Shown here: positions 37,515-47,667 of the stretch, piece by piece | Layout of the letters: every line of letters begins with the position of its first letter | Numbering within the stretch: position 1 is the first letter of the stretch | Source: Macrostomum hystrix | Lineage: Eukaryota > Platyhelminthes > Macrostomidae | Direction of reading: 5' to 3' | Length of the DNA stretch: 64,000 bases | Assembly (NCBI GenBank): GCA_950097015.1 | Contig: CATNEN010000039.1 | Span: 20,267,501 to 20,331,500, forward strand | Notes under the pieces: generated by a model | What the model saw: the letters and a program-made list of their open reading frames with translations, nothing else | The model's database searches: none | Told to the model about the DNA's origin: nothing | Translations under genes and position numbers: made by a program

Positions 37515-38465
37515 CAGGGTCGGCAAACTTATTAGCTAGTGGGCCAAAAAGAGAACCTAAAAGGCGGCAGCGGGCCGCATTGACTGTAGAAAGATGAGAT
37601 AGGGGAGAGATGAGGCACGGGAGAAACGAGAATGAGGAGAGACGAGACAGCGGAGAGATGAGACTGAGGAGAGATGAGACAGCGGAGAGATGAGACTGAG
37701 GAGAGATGAGACAGCGGAGAGATGAGACTGAGGAGAGATGAGACAGCGGAGAGACGAGACAGAGGAGAGATGAGACTGAGGAGAGATGAGACTGAGGAGA
37801 GATGAGACTGAGGAGAGATGAGACTGAGGAGAGATGAGACTGAGGAGAGATGAGACTGAGGAGAGATGAGACAGCGGAGAGACGAGACAGAGGAGAGATG
37901 AGACAGCGGAGAGATGAGACTGAGGAGAAATGAGATATGGGAGAGCGGAGAGACGAGACAGGAGAGATGAGACAGCGGAGAGATGAGACTGAGGAGAGAT
38001 GAGACATGGGAGAGATGAGACTGAGGAGAGATGAGACAGCGGAGAGACGAGACAGCGGAGAGATGATACACGGGAGAGACGAGACAGCGGAGAGATGATA
38101 CACGGGAGAGACGAGACTGAGGAGAGATGAGACATGGGAGAGACGAGACTGAGGAGAGATGAGACATGGGAGAGATGAGACTGAGGAGAGATGAGACATG
38201 GGAGAGACGAGACTGAGGAGAGATGAGACATGGGAGAGATGAGACTGAGGAGAGATGAGACATGGGAGAGACGAAACTGAGGAGAGATGAGACACGGGAG
38301 AGACGAGACATGGGAGAGATGAGACACGGAAGAGACGAGACAGGGGAAAGATGAAACTGGGGAAAAATTAAACAGGATACTGTAGGTGTCGGTAGGGGCA
38401 ACGGGCCGGATTTGAGAGCTTCGAGGGCCGCATCTGGCCCGCGGGCCGAAGTTTGCCGACCCCTG
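37515..38465. mobile_element. Non-autonomous hAT-type element with internal minisatellite, copy 1
   Basis: The ends are imperfect inverted repeats: left cagggtcggcaaactt, right aagtttgccgacccctg. Subterminal gggccgcatt and ctggcccgcgggccg stretches are typical of hAT miniature elements. There is no transposase. The interior from about 37588 to 38370 is a purine-rich 16-bp array. I could not find a clean 8-bp target duplication. A shorter copy in opposite orientation is at 45571-45984. Confidence 0.75.
37588..38370. repeat. 16-bp purine-rich minisatellite inside the hAT element (gaggagagatgagact)
   Basis: About 48 units, with variants gagacagcgg, gagacatggg and gagacacggg. The same motif, reverse-complemented (tctcatctctcc), fills the related element at 45571. 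Confidence 0.93.
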
Positions 38466-38470
38466 GATAC

Positions 38471-38635
38471 AGTTTTTCACATTGTTTTCTGTATCTCCCA
38501 AAATATTCAACCCGTCGCCATGAAAATCCGGAACACGGGCTAGCATTTTCAGCTCTATCCGATGAAACAACTTGCAGAATCACAAATCATCGGCATCGTC
38601 GAGATTTTCAACGATTCTCGTCGGGGTGTCTGGTG
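38471..38635 (+). repeat. Dispersed low-copy repeat, copy 1
   Basis: Shares gatgaaacaacttgcagaat and atcggcatcgtcgag with 43010-43135, where it reads gatgaaacaactttcagaat and atcggcgtcgtcgag, in the same orientation. An upstream gttttctgtatctcccaaaa part is also shared. It directly adjoins the right end of the hAT element. Confidence 0.6.
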
Positions 38636-39152
38636 GCAAAGAGCACCAATGCAGGCATTGGCGCCTGTATTCTGCTCATATTCTGCTCACGAAATTTCAT
38701 AATGTAACTATGCCGGCTTTTATCGTTGATTAAAATTTATAGATTATATTGTTAAATGTTTATTGTAAAAAACGATTTGGATTCGCCAGAGGTTTTGTAC
38801 AGTTTATACCTTGTCACCAGGGTCTTCGACAAGAATCGCGGAATATCTCGTCTACGCTAACTTGGACGGCATTGAAAGTTAGTTCATCCTTAAGGCGGAA
38901 TTTCGATCCATATGGTAGACTTTCACGAAAATCGATAATTCGGTTTGGGAGCCATCGTGAAGTAGGCAGTGGGTATTTGAAATACCTCCGTGGTGTTTCT
39001 CTTTCCGATGAATAAAAATTGCGCGGTCGTTCTGTCTGCCAAGCAAAAGTAGATCTTATACTGCACAAACGTGACAAATGATGACAATGATAAAAAAACC
39101 ATGCAAATTTCACATTTACGTTAACTGAGTAATTCACAATCGGTACAAAAAA
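38636..39152. other. 3' flank of hnRNP L
   Basis: No further gene seen. Sequence next to 39153 is presumably hnRNP L 3' UTR on the minus strand. Confidence 0.4.
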
Positions 39153-42100
39153 CTACTGAGGAACCTCAAACGGTGTCTCCTCCTTCTGCCCGATGGTCCT
39201 ATCGGCGAAGCGAAGTCGCATGAAAAAATTGCCGCCTCTCTCCAATTGACCCAATCCGACCAGTTCCCGATTGTTGCTAAGCACCAGAGCCTCGGTAGCC
39301 AGAATTTCATCGGGCCACTGCACCATACCACCGGAGGTCTTGTCGGCTGCCCGAGCATTGCTAAATCTCAGTGTTGACGTTGGCAACGGACAGTGGGCCT
39401 CTTCGAATACGCGGCGAAGTTGGTGCTCCTGTGTTGGGCAATTGTTGTGGCTACATAAATCCTAAATACAAAAGAGCCTTGAAGAATAAACTGTACAATT
39501 CCAAAGATTTAAACTGACACAAATCCTAAGATTTAGTGATTTAAACTGACACAAATCCTAAGATTTAGTGATTTAAACTGACACAAATCCTAAGATTTAG
39601 TGATTAAAACTGACACAAATCCTAAGATTTAGTGCTTAAACTGACGGAAATCCCATGATTTAGTGATTTAGCCGACACAAATCCCATGATTTAGTGATTT
39701 AGCTGACACAAATCCCATTTAGTGATTTAACTGACCCAAATCCCATGATTTAGTGATTTAGCTGACACAAATCCCATGATTTAGTGATTTAACTGACAGA
39801 AATCCCATGATTTAGTGATTTAACTGACAGAAATCCCATGATTTAGTGATTTAGCTGACACAAATCAAAAGATTTAGTGATTTAACTCACACAAATCAAA
39901 AGATTTAATAATCTAATCTAAATATCTAGACTTGGTTTAAATATTAAAAAACGCAACATATTCTAAACTTTGAAATATTAAGTATTTCATTATTACAAAG
40001 TAATAACGAAAGCAGCCTGACTGCTGCGCGTGGACTTGAGGCTGCGTCGCCGCAATGCGCGGATTTTCTGTGCGTACGCTCCCACAGCTGCCCATCAGCA
40101 GGAGGCGCAGGAATTCTTCGAGTTCCTGTCGGAGCAGCTCGAGATGGTGGCGCACCGCGACATTGTGGTGGTGCTTTGTGACCTCAATGCCGTAGCACCG
40201 TGGTCCCAGCGCTGCCCGTTTGTTTCGCCACGCCAGAACGCCAACACCGCCGCGCTAGCGGACCTGATGGCGAGGCTCGACCTGGTGTCAGCTAACACGC
40301 GCTTCCGCAAACCGCCCAACCGACCTTCGCCAGCTGCAAACGAAGTAGGCGGAACGCGCGAGGCCGATTCACCAGGACCCGCTTGGCGCAGCTCGACCAC
40401 GTGCTGATTCGCCATCGCGAAAGCAGCCGGCTGCAGAACTGCGACACAATGGAACCCCTGGCTGTCCATCCGACCATCGCCTGCTCAACTGCGACCTGAG
40501 GCTCTCTGATCCGCTGTACAGACCACCAAAACGCCTTAGGAGAAGGTACTCGTACTTCCGCAGCAGGTTTGCGTACGCCTTTGCGACCACCCTGGGATCA
40601 GCGCAGGCGCCGGACTACAGCACAATCAGCTCAGCCATCGCCACTGCCGCTGCCAAGACTCTGCCGCTTATGGAGCCCGCGTCACGGCAACTTCCAGTTT
40701 GGGCGAGCGACCTGGAGGTCCGTGAGGCCCGCCGCACTGTCGAGCAGCTGCGGCGTGCTAGGCGACCGACATCTGATGCCGAGAAGGCCTTGGCAGACGC
40801 CTACGCAAGTCGACAGAAAGCCGCTGTTGACGACGCGATCCGGGCTGTCACCTCTGTCGGGCCTGAACGGCAGAACAGGCTCGTCTGACCGGTTGTGAAA
40901 GCCCTCACCGGTCGCAAAAAAAGGCGGTGCTCAACCTGGCTGGTGACACTGTCGAGGAGCGCAGAAACAAGCTGCGCACTTTCTTCGCCGCCATAGTCAA
41001 AGCGCCGCCGCCGACTCTGCCGAACGAGATGCCGCTGCCCCCGAGGTGGCGCTGCCGCGGCAGTAGGACTTCGACACAAGTCCAGTGACCAGCATCGACA
41101 TCGTGGAGTTCGCCCGCAGGGCACCGGGAGGCCGCGCCCCCGGTCTGGACGAGGTCCCCGTCGAGGCGCTGCGAGTCACAAGGGTTGCCACTGAGGTGGC
41201 CCGCGTGATGAATGGCGTCCTGGCGGGAGGCCCTGCGCCCCGCGAGTGGATCCAAGTTACCATCGTCGGCATTCCGAAGAAGCCGGGCACTACGCGGAAG
41301 GAGGAGCATCGCGGGATCTCGCTCATGTCCTGTGCCGCGAAGCTGTTTAACCGGGCGCTGTTAGCCCGGTTACAGCCTGTGCTGGACTCGTTTCTGCGGT
41401 ACGAGCAGAAACGAGTGCGGTTCCCCGTCGCGGCACGGTGCACTAACTCCGGAGTGCTGCAGGGTGACACTGGCGCCCTTTCTCTTCGTGCTGGTGATGG
41501 ACTGGGTGCTCAGGACCGGCCTGCCGACTGCAGAGGACGGTTTTCTGCTTCAAAGGCGCAGCACTATTCGACGGCACCCGGAGAAGAAGCTGTCTGTCCT
41601 CGGCTACGCGGACGACCTCACCCTGCTGTATACGACGGCCGAAGGCGCCCAACGGCTGGTGGACGGCCTGAGTGCGGCGGCGGCGAGGGTCAGCTATCAA
41701 CGCCAGAAAGACCTAGGTGCTGAAGGCGCCGCATAACCTACCTGCCGATATTCTACTACGAGACGGTGACGGCCCCCGGGACCGCGCTCCCGAAGTGCCG
41801 TCAGTTCGTCTACCTCGGCGGACTGGTGCCTGACGTGGGCCGCCTTCCGTTCTGTGCGGGCGGTGCTGCTCTCTGAGGCCCTGTCGAACGGCGCCAGGTC
41901 CCAGCTGTCGAGACCGCCCTGTTGTACAATGCTGAGACCTGGACGATGACCGGGGCGCTCGAGGCGCAGCTCGACGCGGCGCATGCGGCCCTAGTTCGCA
42001 CCGCTTTCGGTGCCCGCCGCGGCCTTAGCAGCGAGACAACGAGTCCCTTTACCAGCGTGCGTGCCTAACGCGGCCTTCTGTCCTGCTGAGTCAGCGGCGC

Positions 42101-44644
42101 TTGTGGCTGGCCGGGCATGTCATCTGAGCCGAAGCCTACTGCCCAGAGCCGCTGCAGGATGTCCTGCTGTGGACCTCGTAGGGACCGCGCAGGCGTGGCC
42201 AGGTACGATCAACCCGCTATGTCGACCGTCTTTTTGAAGACGCGCGAGCACCCAGCCAGGCGGCCGGTGTGAAGCATGTTAGAGACCTGGCTCTGAAACG
42301 CGTGATTTGACGCTCCCCCCTCTTGGCCACTTCTGTGGTCGGCGTGGGGCGTAACTACTATTATTATAATTACTAATAAACCCCGGACTTACTTGAATGC
42401 CAGGCGGACAGTTCCAATAGTACAGGGTGCGGAATGGTGGCATGGGCCTATTGCTAGCAGCCTGACGTGGGTTTGTAAACCGATTATTCAGACTGTCCGA
42501 ATAGTCGACAAATCCTGAGCTCTTGTCAGCCAGGGCTCGATCCAAAGCCACACCGGGCGGCACAGCTTCGCGAGACAGCCGGGCCAGAGGCGTCGGCGAT
42601 ACAACCAGTCGAGCGCCGAACATCCTGGCACCGTCTAGCAGGTTGCCGATTCGGCAGGCGGACGCAACGTCACCAACTTCAACGAATGCGCCAATGAGTG
42701 GACCAGGCGGGGGAACTGGCTGGTCAGCTGGCAGAGGCTGATTGGGCGGCCTGGCTAGCAGGCAGACACGCATCACGTTGCCGTACAGGCACAGCAGGTT
42801 GAACAGCCTGTCGCAGGTGAACACGCCGGAGTCCAGGCCAGACAGCAGCAGCACCGGGGTGACACGGCTAGGCGGACCGCCGACGCCAACGCCGACTGGT
42901 TCGCGGGTGAAGTCCCAGGCGTCGTCGGTGTTGCGCACAATGGTCAGCTCGGTGGGCAGGGCAAAGTCTACCTGACAGGCGAGGATGTTAAAAAGTAGAA
43001 GCGATAATACTCACATCATTCTTTTCTGCATATCTCAAAATCAACAAAAATTTTCCGCAATACACGATGAAACAACTTTCAGAATAACTAAACATCGGCG
43101 TCGTCGAGGTGCCATGGTGGCAAAAACTACCAATATAAACACAAAATCGTGTAACCACGTCGACTAATGTTATTGATAATATATAATTTATTAAACTGTT
43201 AGTCATGGTATAATTGAAGAATATATTGCTCCATGAATAACTGGAAGATACTGAGTGGTCTTTTAACTTAAAAATTAATAGCAGCCAGCAGCCATCAATA
43301 TCCGAAGGCTGCGTACGGCTGTTCAGTCTATGGACTGGGGGGACGCCACACCCACCTTCAATTATTCCAGCTAATGCAGATAACCATTTAACAGCTGGGT
43401 GAACTGAAGCAATTCAGAGTTAATTGTCTTGCTAAAGGACACAAATTGTTTCAGTGGAGTCGGGAATCGAACCCTCGACCTTCAAGTCGTGAGTCCGAAG
43501 CTCTAACCACTTGGCTACAACCTCATTCTATCTAAGATCTATTAGACTATAAAATAACAAGCTCTAAAACTTACTTTAATAGTGCAACAGCCGTCAAAGA
43601 TGTCCAAACCGTTTAGTCGGGCCTTAGCAACAACGGCCTCCTCGAAATTGGCAAACTCAACTAGTGCGTGCAGATGCTTGTTTGGACCTTTGCGAAACAT
43701 GACAGCTCGGCAAACTCGACCGAACTTGGAGCAGGCAGCGTACAGTGCTTCCATAGTGACTAGGGGAGCCTCTTCTCTATAGAACACTAGCAGCAGCACT
43801 CGATTAGGCCTAGGAAAGCCTTCGCCGCGATGCATAATGCGATGCATGGAGGACTCGCCGACTGAAATACCGCCCAGGGCTCCGGACCTGGCAAATCAAC
43901 AAAATGAGAGGTCGTGGGTTCGAATCCGAAATTTTAATCCTCGAGTTTACACTTAACTCCTTTTACTGCCATTAGAGATGAAAAAACTGTGATTCTGCAA
44001 CAGTGACGCTTAAATAAGTCAAGTTGAAATGTTCGCTAAAGCTACTAAGAGGTAAGTAGTTTAAACGAAAACTACTATATATTTTTAACGTGTCTCCTTG
44101 GCAGTGGATACACAGTAACCCAAAATGGTTTCTAAAACAGCCAACCCAACTCACTTATTGAGCTCGACAGCCCTAACAACAGATTGGGCCTCTTTAAACT
44201 CGATTAGTGCGCGAAACTTGTGCGGCATAGTCCAGATGCGGTTCACTGAGCCGATACGGCCGAAGGCATCCAATAAGTCAGCCTCCGACGTGTTGGCCGG
44301 TATGTCGCTAACAACAATGACTAGAGAGGCCCGGTTGTCGTCAGGCTGAGCTAGATTCTGCTGGCGATGATGCGGCGGCGGACGACGGCGCTGTTGGTCG
44401 TTGTCTTCGAAGTGCGACTCGTCCTCCTCGGAAGGCGGCGCATCGCCGATGCTGCGCTGATTGTAATGATCGGCGTATGGCGCCATCGTGCCTCCGCGGC
44501 TGACTCCACGGCCTCCGCCTCGACCTCTGCCGAAGCCGCGACTTGACGGCGGATGCGGCCCGCCTCTGGGCATGCCGCCGCGCGAACGACCTCCGCGTGG
44601 CGGCGGAGGGCCACCGCTGCCTCTGAAACTGGGGCCGCCACGAC
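39153..44644 (-). CDS. HNRNPL: Heterogeneous nuclear ribonucleoprotein L homologue (first exon not located)
   Basis: Four exons on the minus strand: 44644-44155, 43887-43575, 42971-42393 and 39428-39153 (stop TAG). All phases match, giving 551 visible residues. The order is as in hnRNP L/PTB proteins: an RG-rich N-terminus, then RRM1 (SLVIVVSDIPANTSEADLLD...). RRM2 follows (RVLLLVFYREEAPLVTMEAL..., ending LNGLDIFDGCCTIK). RRM3 (VTPVLLLSGLDSGVFTCDRL) comes next, then FVDYSDSLNNRFTNPRQAAS. RRM4 (TLYYWNCPPGIQ|EHQLRRV) is split over the last intron. RRM3 has a proline-rich loop insertion (RPPNQPLPADQPVPPPGP). The RRM2-RRM3 linker is shorter than in vertebrates. Role: nuclear RNA binding and regulation of splicing and mRNA stability. 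The leftmost exon opens at an acceptor, so the start may lie upstream; an in-frame ATG at 44573 is the alternative. The last intron (2,964 bp) holds an antisense LINE and a satellite. Confidence 0.93.
39490..39910. repeat. 31-bp minisatellite in hnRNP L last intron
   Basis: About 13 units containing ctgacacaaatcccatgatt and tagtgattta. The left units read 'cctaag' and the right ones 'cccatg', so the array is graded. Confidence 0.92.
40025..42310 (+). pseudogene. Decayed non-LTR (LINE) retrotransposon, antisense in hnRNP L intron
   Basis: The 5' part encodes an apurinic-endonuclease-like piece (FCAYAPTAAH..., DIVVVLCDLNAVAPWSQR), then in another frame QLDHVLIRHRESS. The reverse transcriptase starts near 41085 (PGGRAPGLDEVPVEALR, WIQVTIVGIPKKPGTTRKEE, HRGISLMSCAAKLFNRALLA). 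It continues after a frame change with APFLFVLVMDWVLRTG and the catalytic YADD at 41604-41615. A C-terminal region (QFVYLGGLVPD, RLWLAGHVI) follows. Frameshifts and stops interrupt it throughout. The stretch expected between LDSFLRYEQ and GVLQGDT is missing. GC content is much higher than in the surrounding sequence. The exact clade was not decided. Confidence 0.88.
43010..43135 (+). repeat. Dispersed low-copy repeat, copy 2 (hnRNP L intron)
   Basis: Diverged match to 38471-38635; see that entry for the shared motifs. Confidence 0.6.
43285..43530 (-). mobile_element. tRNA-derived SINE (family 2), copy 2, intronic
   Basis: Reverse-oriented copy of the element at 19788. The plus strand reads gttcagtctatggactgggg, then gaactgaagcaattcagagt. 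It closes with the reverse complement of the tRNA-like head (gaatcgaaccctcgacc, ctctaaccacttggctac). It lies in the hnRNP L intron 42972-43574, in the sense orientation of the gene. Confidence 0.8.
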
Positions 44645-44664
44645 CTGCCTGCGGGTGTGCGCGC

Positions 44665-44930
44665 GCGTGGCTTTTAGTGTGACTGAATGATGCCTGAAGA
44701 TGTGACTGAATGAGGCCTGGGGGTGTGACTGAGTGAAGCCTAGGGGTGTGACTAAATGAGGCCTGAAGGTGTGACTGAATGAGGCCTGAAGGTGTGACTG
44801 AATGAGGCCTGAGGATATGACTACATAAGGCTCGAGGATGTGACTGAATGAGGCCTGAGGGTGTGCCTGAATGAGGCCTGAGGGAGTTACTTAATGAGGC
44901 CTGAGGGAGTGACTGAATGGCCTGAAGGAG
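44665..44930. repeat. 23-bp minisatellite upstream of the first located hnRNP L exon
   Basis: About 11 units of a 23-bp repeat including gtgtgactgaatgaggcctg. Probably in the first intron of hnRNP L. Confidence 0.9.
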
Positions 44931-44935
44931 GTCGA

Positions 44936-45311
44936 AATCTAAAAAAGTATTACCCTGTTGTGAAAAAAAAACAGTAGAAATAAAAAGTGAGTAATTCTCA
45001 ACTGGAGAATAAAATATTTAAATTCACAGAAAAACTACTATATTTTGTGACTCGAATATGGAATCAAAAATTTGAAATTTATCGCATTTTCTGCAGAAAT
45101 TTAACGCAATAACAAACTTGAATCAAAAACATATAATAAAAGCTAACCCTGTTTGAGGATAATAGAATGCCTAATCAAAGAACTAATTATACTAAAATCA
45201 CTAACAAAGGCACTTCGTTCAAAGCAGTAAAAGTACACAATGAATATCGATAGACTATTTTTTACGGTAGCATAAAATTAATTTTGTTATGATTCACTAA
45301 AAACAGTAAAA
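44936..45311. other. AT-rich spacer between SWEET and hnRNP L
   Basis: SWEET 3' UTR and the hnRNP L 5' region should both fall here, since both genes read on the minus strand. No exon could be placed. Confidence 0.4.
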
Positions 45312-47469
45312 TCAGTCTTTCTTGACTTCCGATTTTTTGACAGGAAATGTGACAAGAATATAATAGCGAACGATTAGACAGGCTACGGCGGAACTGACAC
45401 CCATCAGATTTGGCAGCTGAAATGTTAAATTTGGTTAGAAGTTTCTTAGTTAGTTTTTACAACGCTTGCAATTCAGGCTACTTGAAGTAGCGAGATGTGA
45501 CATTATTTGTGAAATAGTGAAAATGGATGGAGTTAAGGAAATAATCAATTAATAAGAGATTGCTGTACACCAGGGGTAGGCGAACTACAAATCCGGCCCG
45601 TTGCCCCTTCCAACACCTATAGTATCCTGTCGCATCTCTCCTCGGTCTCATCTCTCCACTATGTCATTTCTTCTCTACTGGCCGTCTTATTTTTTTGTCT
45701 CATCTCCCCCCTGTCTTATCTCTACCCTCTCTAATATATTCTATGTATCATCTCTCTCCTGATGTATCTCTTCTGTCTCATCTCGTCTCTGCCTTATCTC
45801 TTCTGTCTCATCTCGTCTCTGTCTAATCACTCCCGTGTCATACCTTCCCTGTCTTATCTCTCCTCTATCTCATCTCCACCTGTCTTATCTCTCCCATTTC
45901 TCGTATTTCTACAGTCAATGCGGCCCGCTTTCGTATTATTGGTTTTCTCTGTTGCCCGCACGCAAATAAGTTGGCCGACCCCTGTGCGTGTGAACACAGC
46001 AATTCAGAGGCTCATCTAGGGCCTAATTACTCACCACAATATTAAAGTCGCCAATGGCCTGACCGTACAAGCTCCACAAACCGCTGCAAAAAGTACCAGC
46101 TATCAGTATTGGTAAATGAGTTCCGCTAGCATCTTTTGTAGTTAGCATGCGACCAATGTCCAGCAGAGGTAGCAACATGAACACGGTGTTAACTAGGCTG
46201 CAACTGGCTCCCAGATGTCGAACAAAAGCATCACCAGACAGATAGTACAGGTGATAATACAGCGCAGTGAAGTAGGAGAGTAGGGCTGTGAATTTGTAGC
46301 TGAAGTTGCTCTGTGGGGTTTAAGACGATATAAATTATTTACTGGTACTTGAATTCAGTGAAGAATCAGCGGATGTGAAACTCAGATACCCTGAAGAAAC
46401 AGCGGATGTGAAACTCAGATACCCTGAAGAATCAGCGGATGGTAAACTCAGATACCATGAAGAATCAGCGGATATGAAACTCAGATACCCTGAAGAATCA
46501 GCGTATATGAAACTCAGACACCCCTGAAGAATCAGCGGATGGTAAACTCAGATACCATGAAGAATCAGCGGATATGAAACTCAGACACCCCTGAAGAATC
46601 AGCGGATGGTAAACTCAGATACCCTGAAGAATCAGCGGATATGAAACTCAGACACCCCTGAAGAATCAGCGGATGGTAAACTCAGATACCCTGAAGAATC
46701 AGCGTATATGAAACTCAGATACCCCTGAAGAAACAGCGGATGGTTAACTCAGATACCCTGAAGAATCAGCGTATATGAATCTCAAATACCCCTGAAGAAA
46801 CAGCGGATGAAAAACTCAGATACCCTGAAGAATCAGCGGATGAAAAACTCAGATACCCTAAAACTCAGCGACTCACCCACTCAGTGCTGTAGATCAAATA
46901 AAGAGCAACATAAGCCAAATTCAAGGTCAGCCCAAGGCCATTTAGTGCCACCAAGTTGAAATTTCCAATCAGTGAGCCATAGTGAAGCCATCCTATGCCG
47001 CTGAAGTTGAAGTGATCAAGTTTTAACTAGCAGGATATTTTATAGTATTTTACAAATTTTTATTTCTTCAAAACTTACTTGGCAATTGAAAACAGAAAGA
47101 ATAGTACAGGTGCATTCGATGCATCCTTGGTCTTGTAGACATGGTAGCTTGATGGCCTGAAATTGTATTTTTTATATTTTTTTATTAATAAAAATGACAC
47201 ACCATTCTATATTTTAATCAATTTTGAAGCATGGCATTAAACACTAAAGACAATTAATTGCAGTTTATGAATAGTGTGTTACTTTAACTTGATTTGTGTT
47301 AAAAGTATTGAGAAAGAGATAAAAATTGCCATAAAGACTAGTGGATTTAATTAATTTTCAAACAAAGAATAAAAAAACCAAGTGACAAGACAAATACTTA
47401 CACTCCTGATAGAATCATGAAGATGGTGGCAAAAAATGTTGCCCATTGAAGAATAGGAAGCAGGTCCAT
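45312..47469 (-). CDS. SLC50A1: SWEET sugar transporter (SLC50 / MtN3-saliva family)
   Basis: Five short exons on the minus strand: 47469-47402, 47156-47079, 47000-46877, 46310-46035 and 45416-45312 (stop TGA). All are bounded by GT-AG with consistent phases; 651 bp, 216 residues, normal for animal SWEETs. The first MtN3 repeat runs from LPILQWATFFATIFMILSGV through PSSYHVYKTKDASNAPVLFF to NGIGWLHYGSLIGNFNLVAL. A linker helix follows, then the second repeat (SLVNTVFMLLPLLDIGRMLT, FCSGLWSLYGQAIGDFNIV, LPNLMGVSSAVACLIVRYYI). Both repeats keep the Trp-x-x-Tyr-Gly element. Seven membrane segments are expected, forming a bidirectional sugar uniporter in plasma or Golgi membrane. An acceptor (TTTTCAG) lies 9 bp before the ATG, so the 5' UTR is spliced, in cis or by a spliced leader. 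Introns 3 and 4 carry a satellite and a hAT element. Confidence 0.93.
45571..45984. mobile_element. Non-autonomous hAT-type element with internal minisatellite, copy 2
   Basis: Ends caggggtaggcgaact and agttggccgacccctg. The subterminal parts are reverse complements of those in the copy at 37515 (for example atccggcccgttgcccct), so it lies in the opposite orientation. Its internal pyrimidine array is only about 270 bp. It sits inside SWEET intron 45417-46034. No clean 8-bp duplication was seen. Confidence 0.75.
46345..46862. repeat. About 33-bp minisatellite in SWEET intron 3
   Basis: About 16 units containing ctgaagaatcagcggatg and aaactcagatacc, filling nearly all of the intron 46311-46876. 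Confidence 0.93.
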
Positions 47470-47667
47470 TGTGAAACACCCTGAAAATTGTTAATATGAG
47501 TTGCTTACAACGACCTAAGGAATATGCACTTATTTTTGCAGATGTATTTTATGTTTTATTAGCTGTATACTTATTTTCTTTTTCGATGCTCTGGACAGAG
47601 AAGTCAGAAGTGTGAAAAACAATGAAACTCTAGTTTTATAAATTATATTAGTAACTTTTCCTTCATC

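Noticed and set aside
43910-43935. Perfect B-box-like gggttcgaatccg in the hnRNP L intron as a tRNA gene
   Set aside because: No matching A box or cloverleaf upstream within tRNA distance; probably a SINE remnant.
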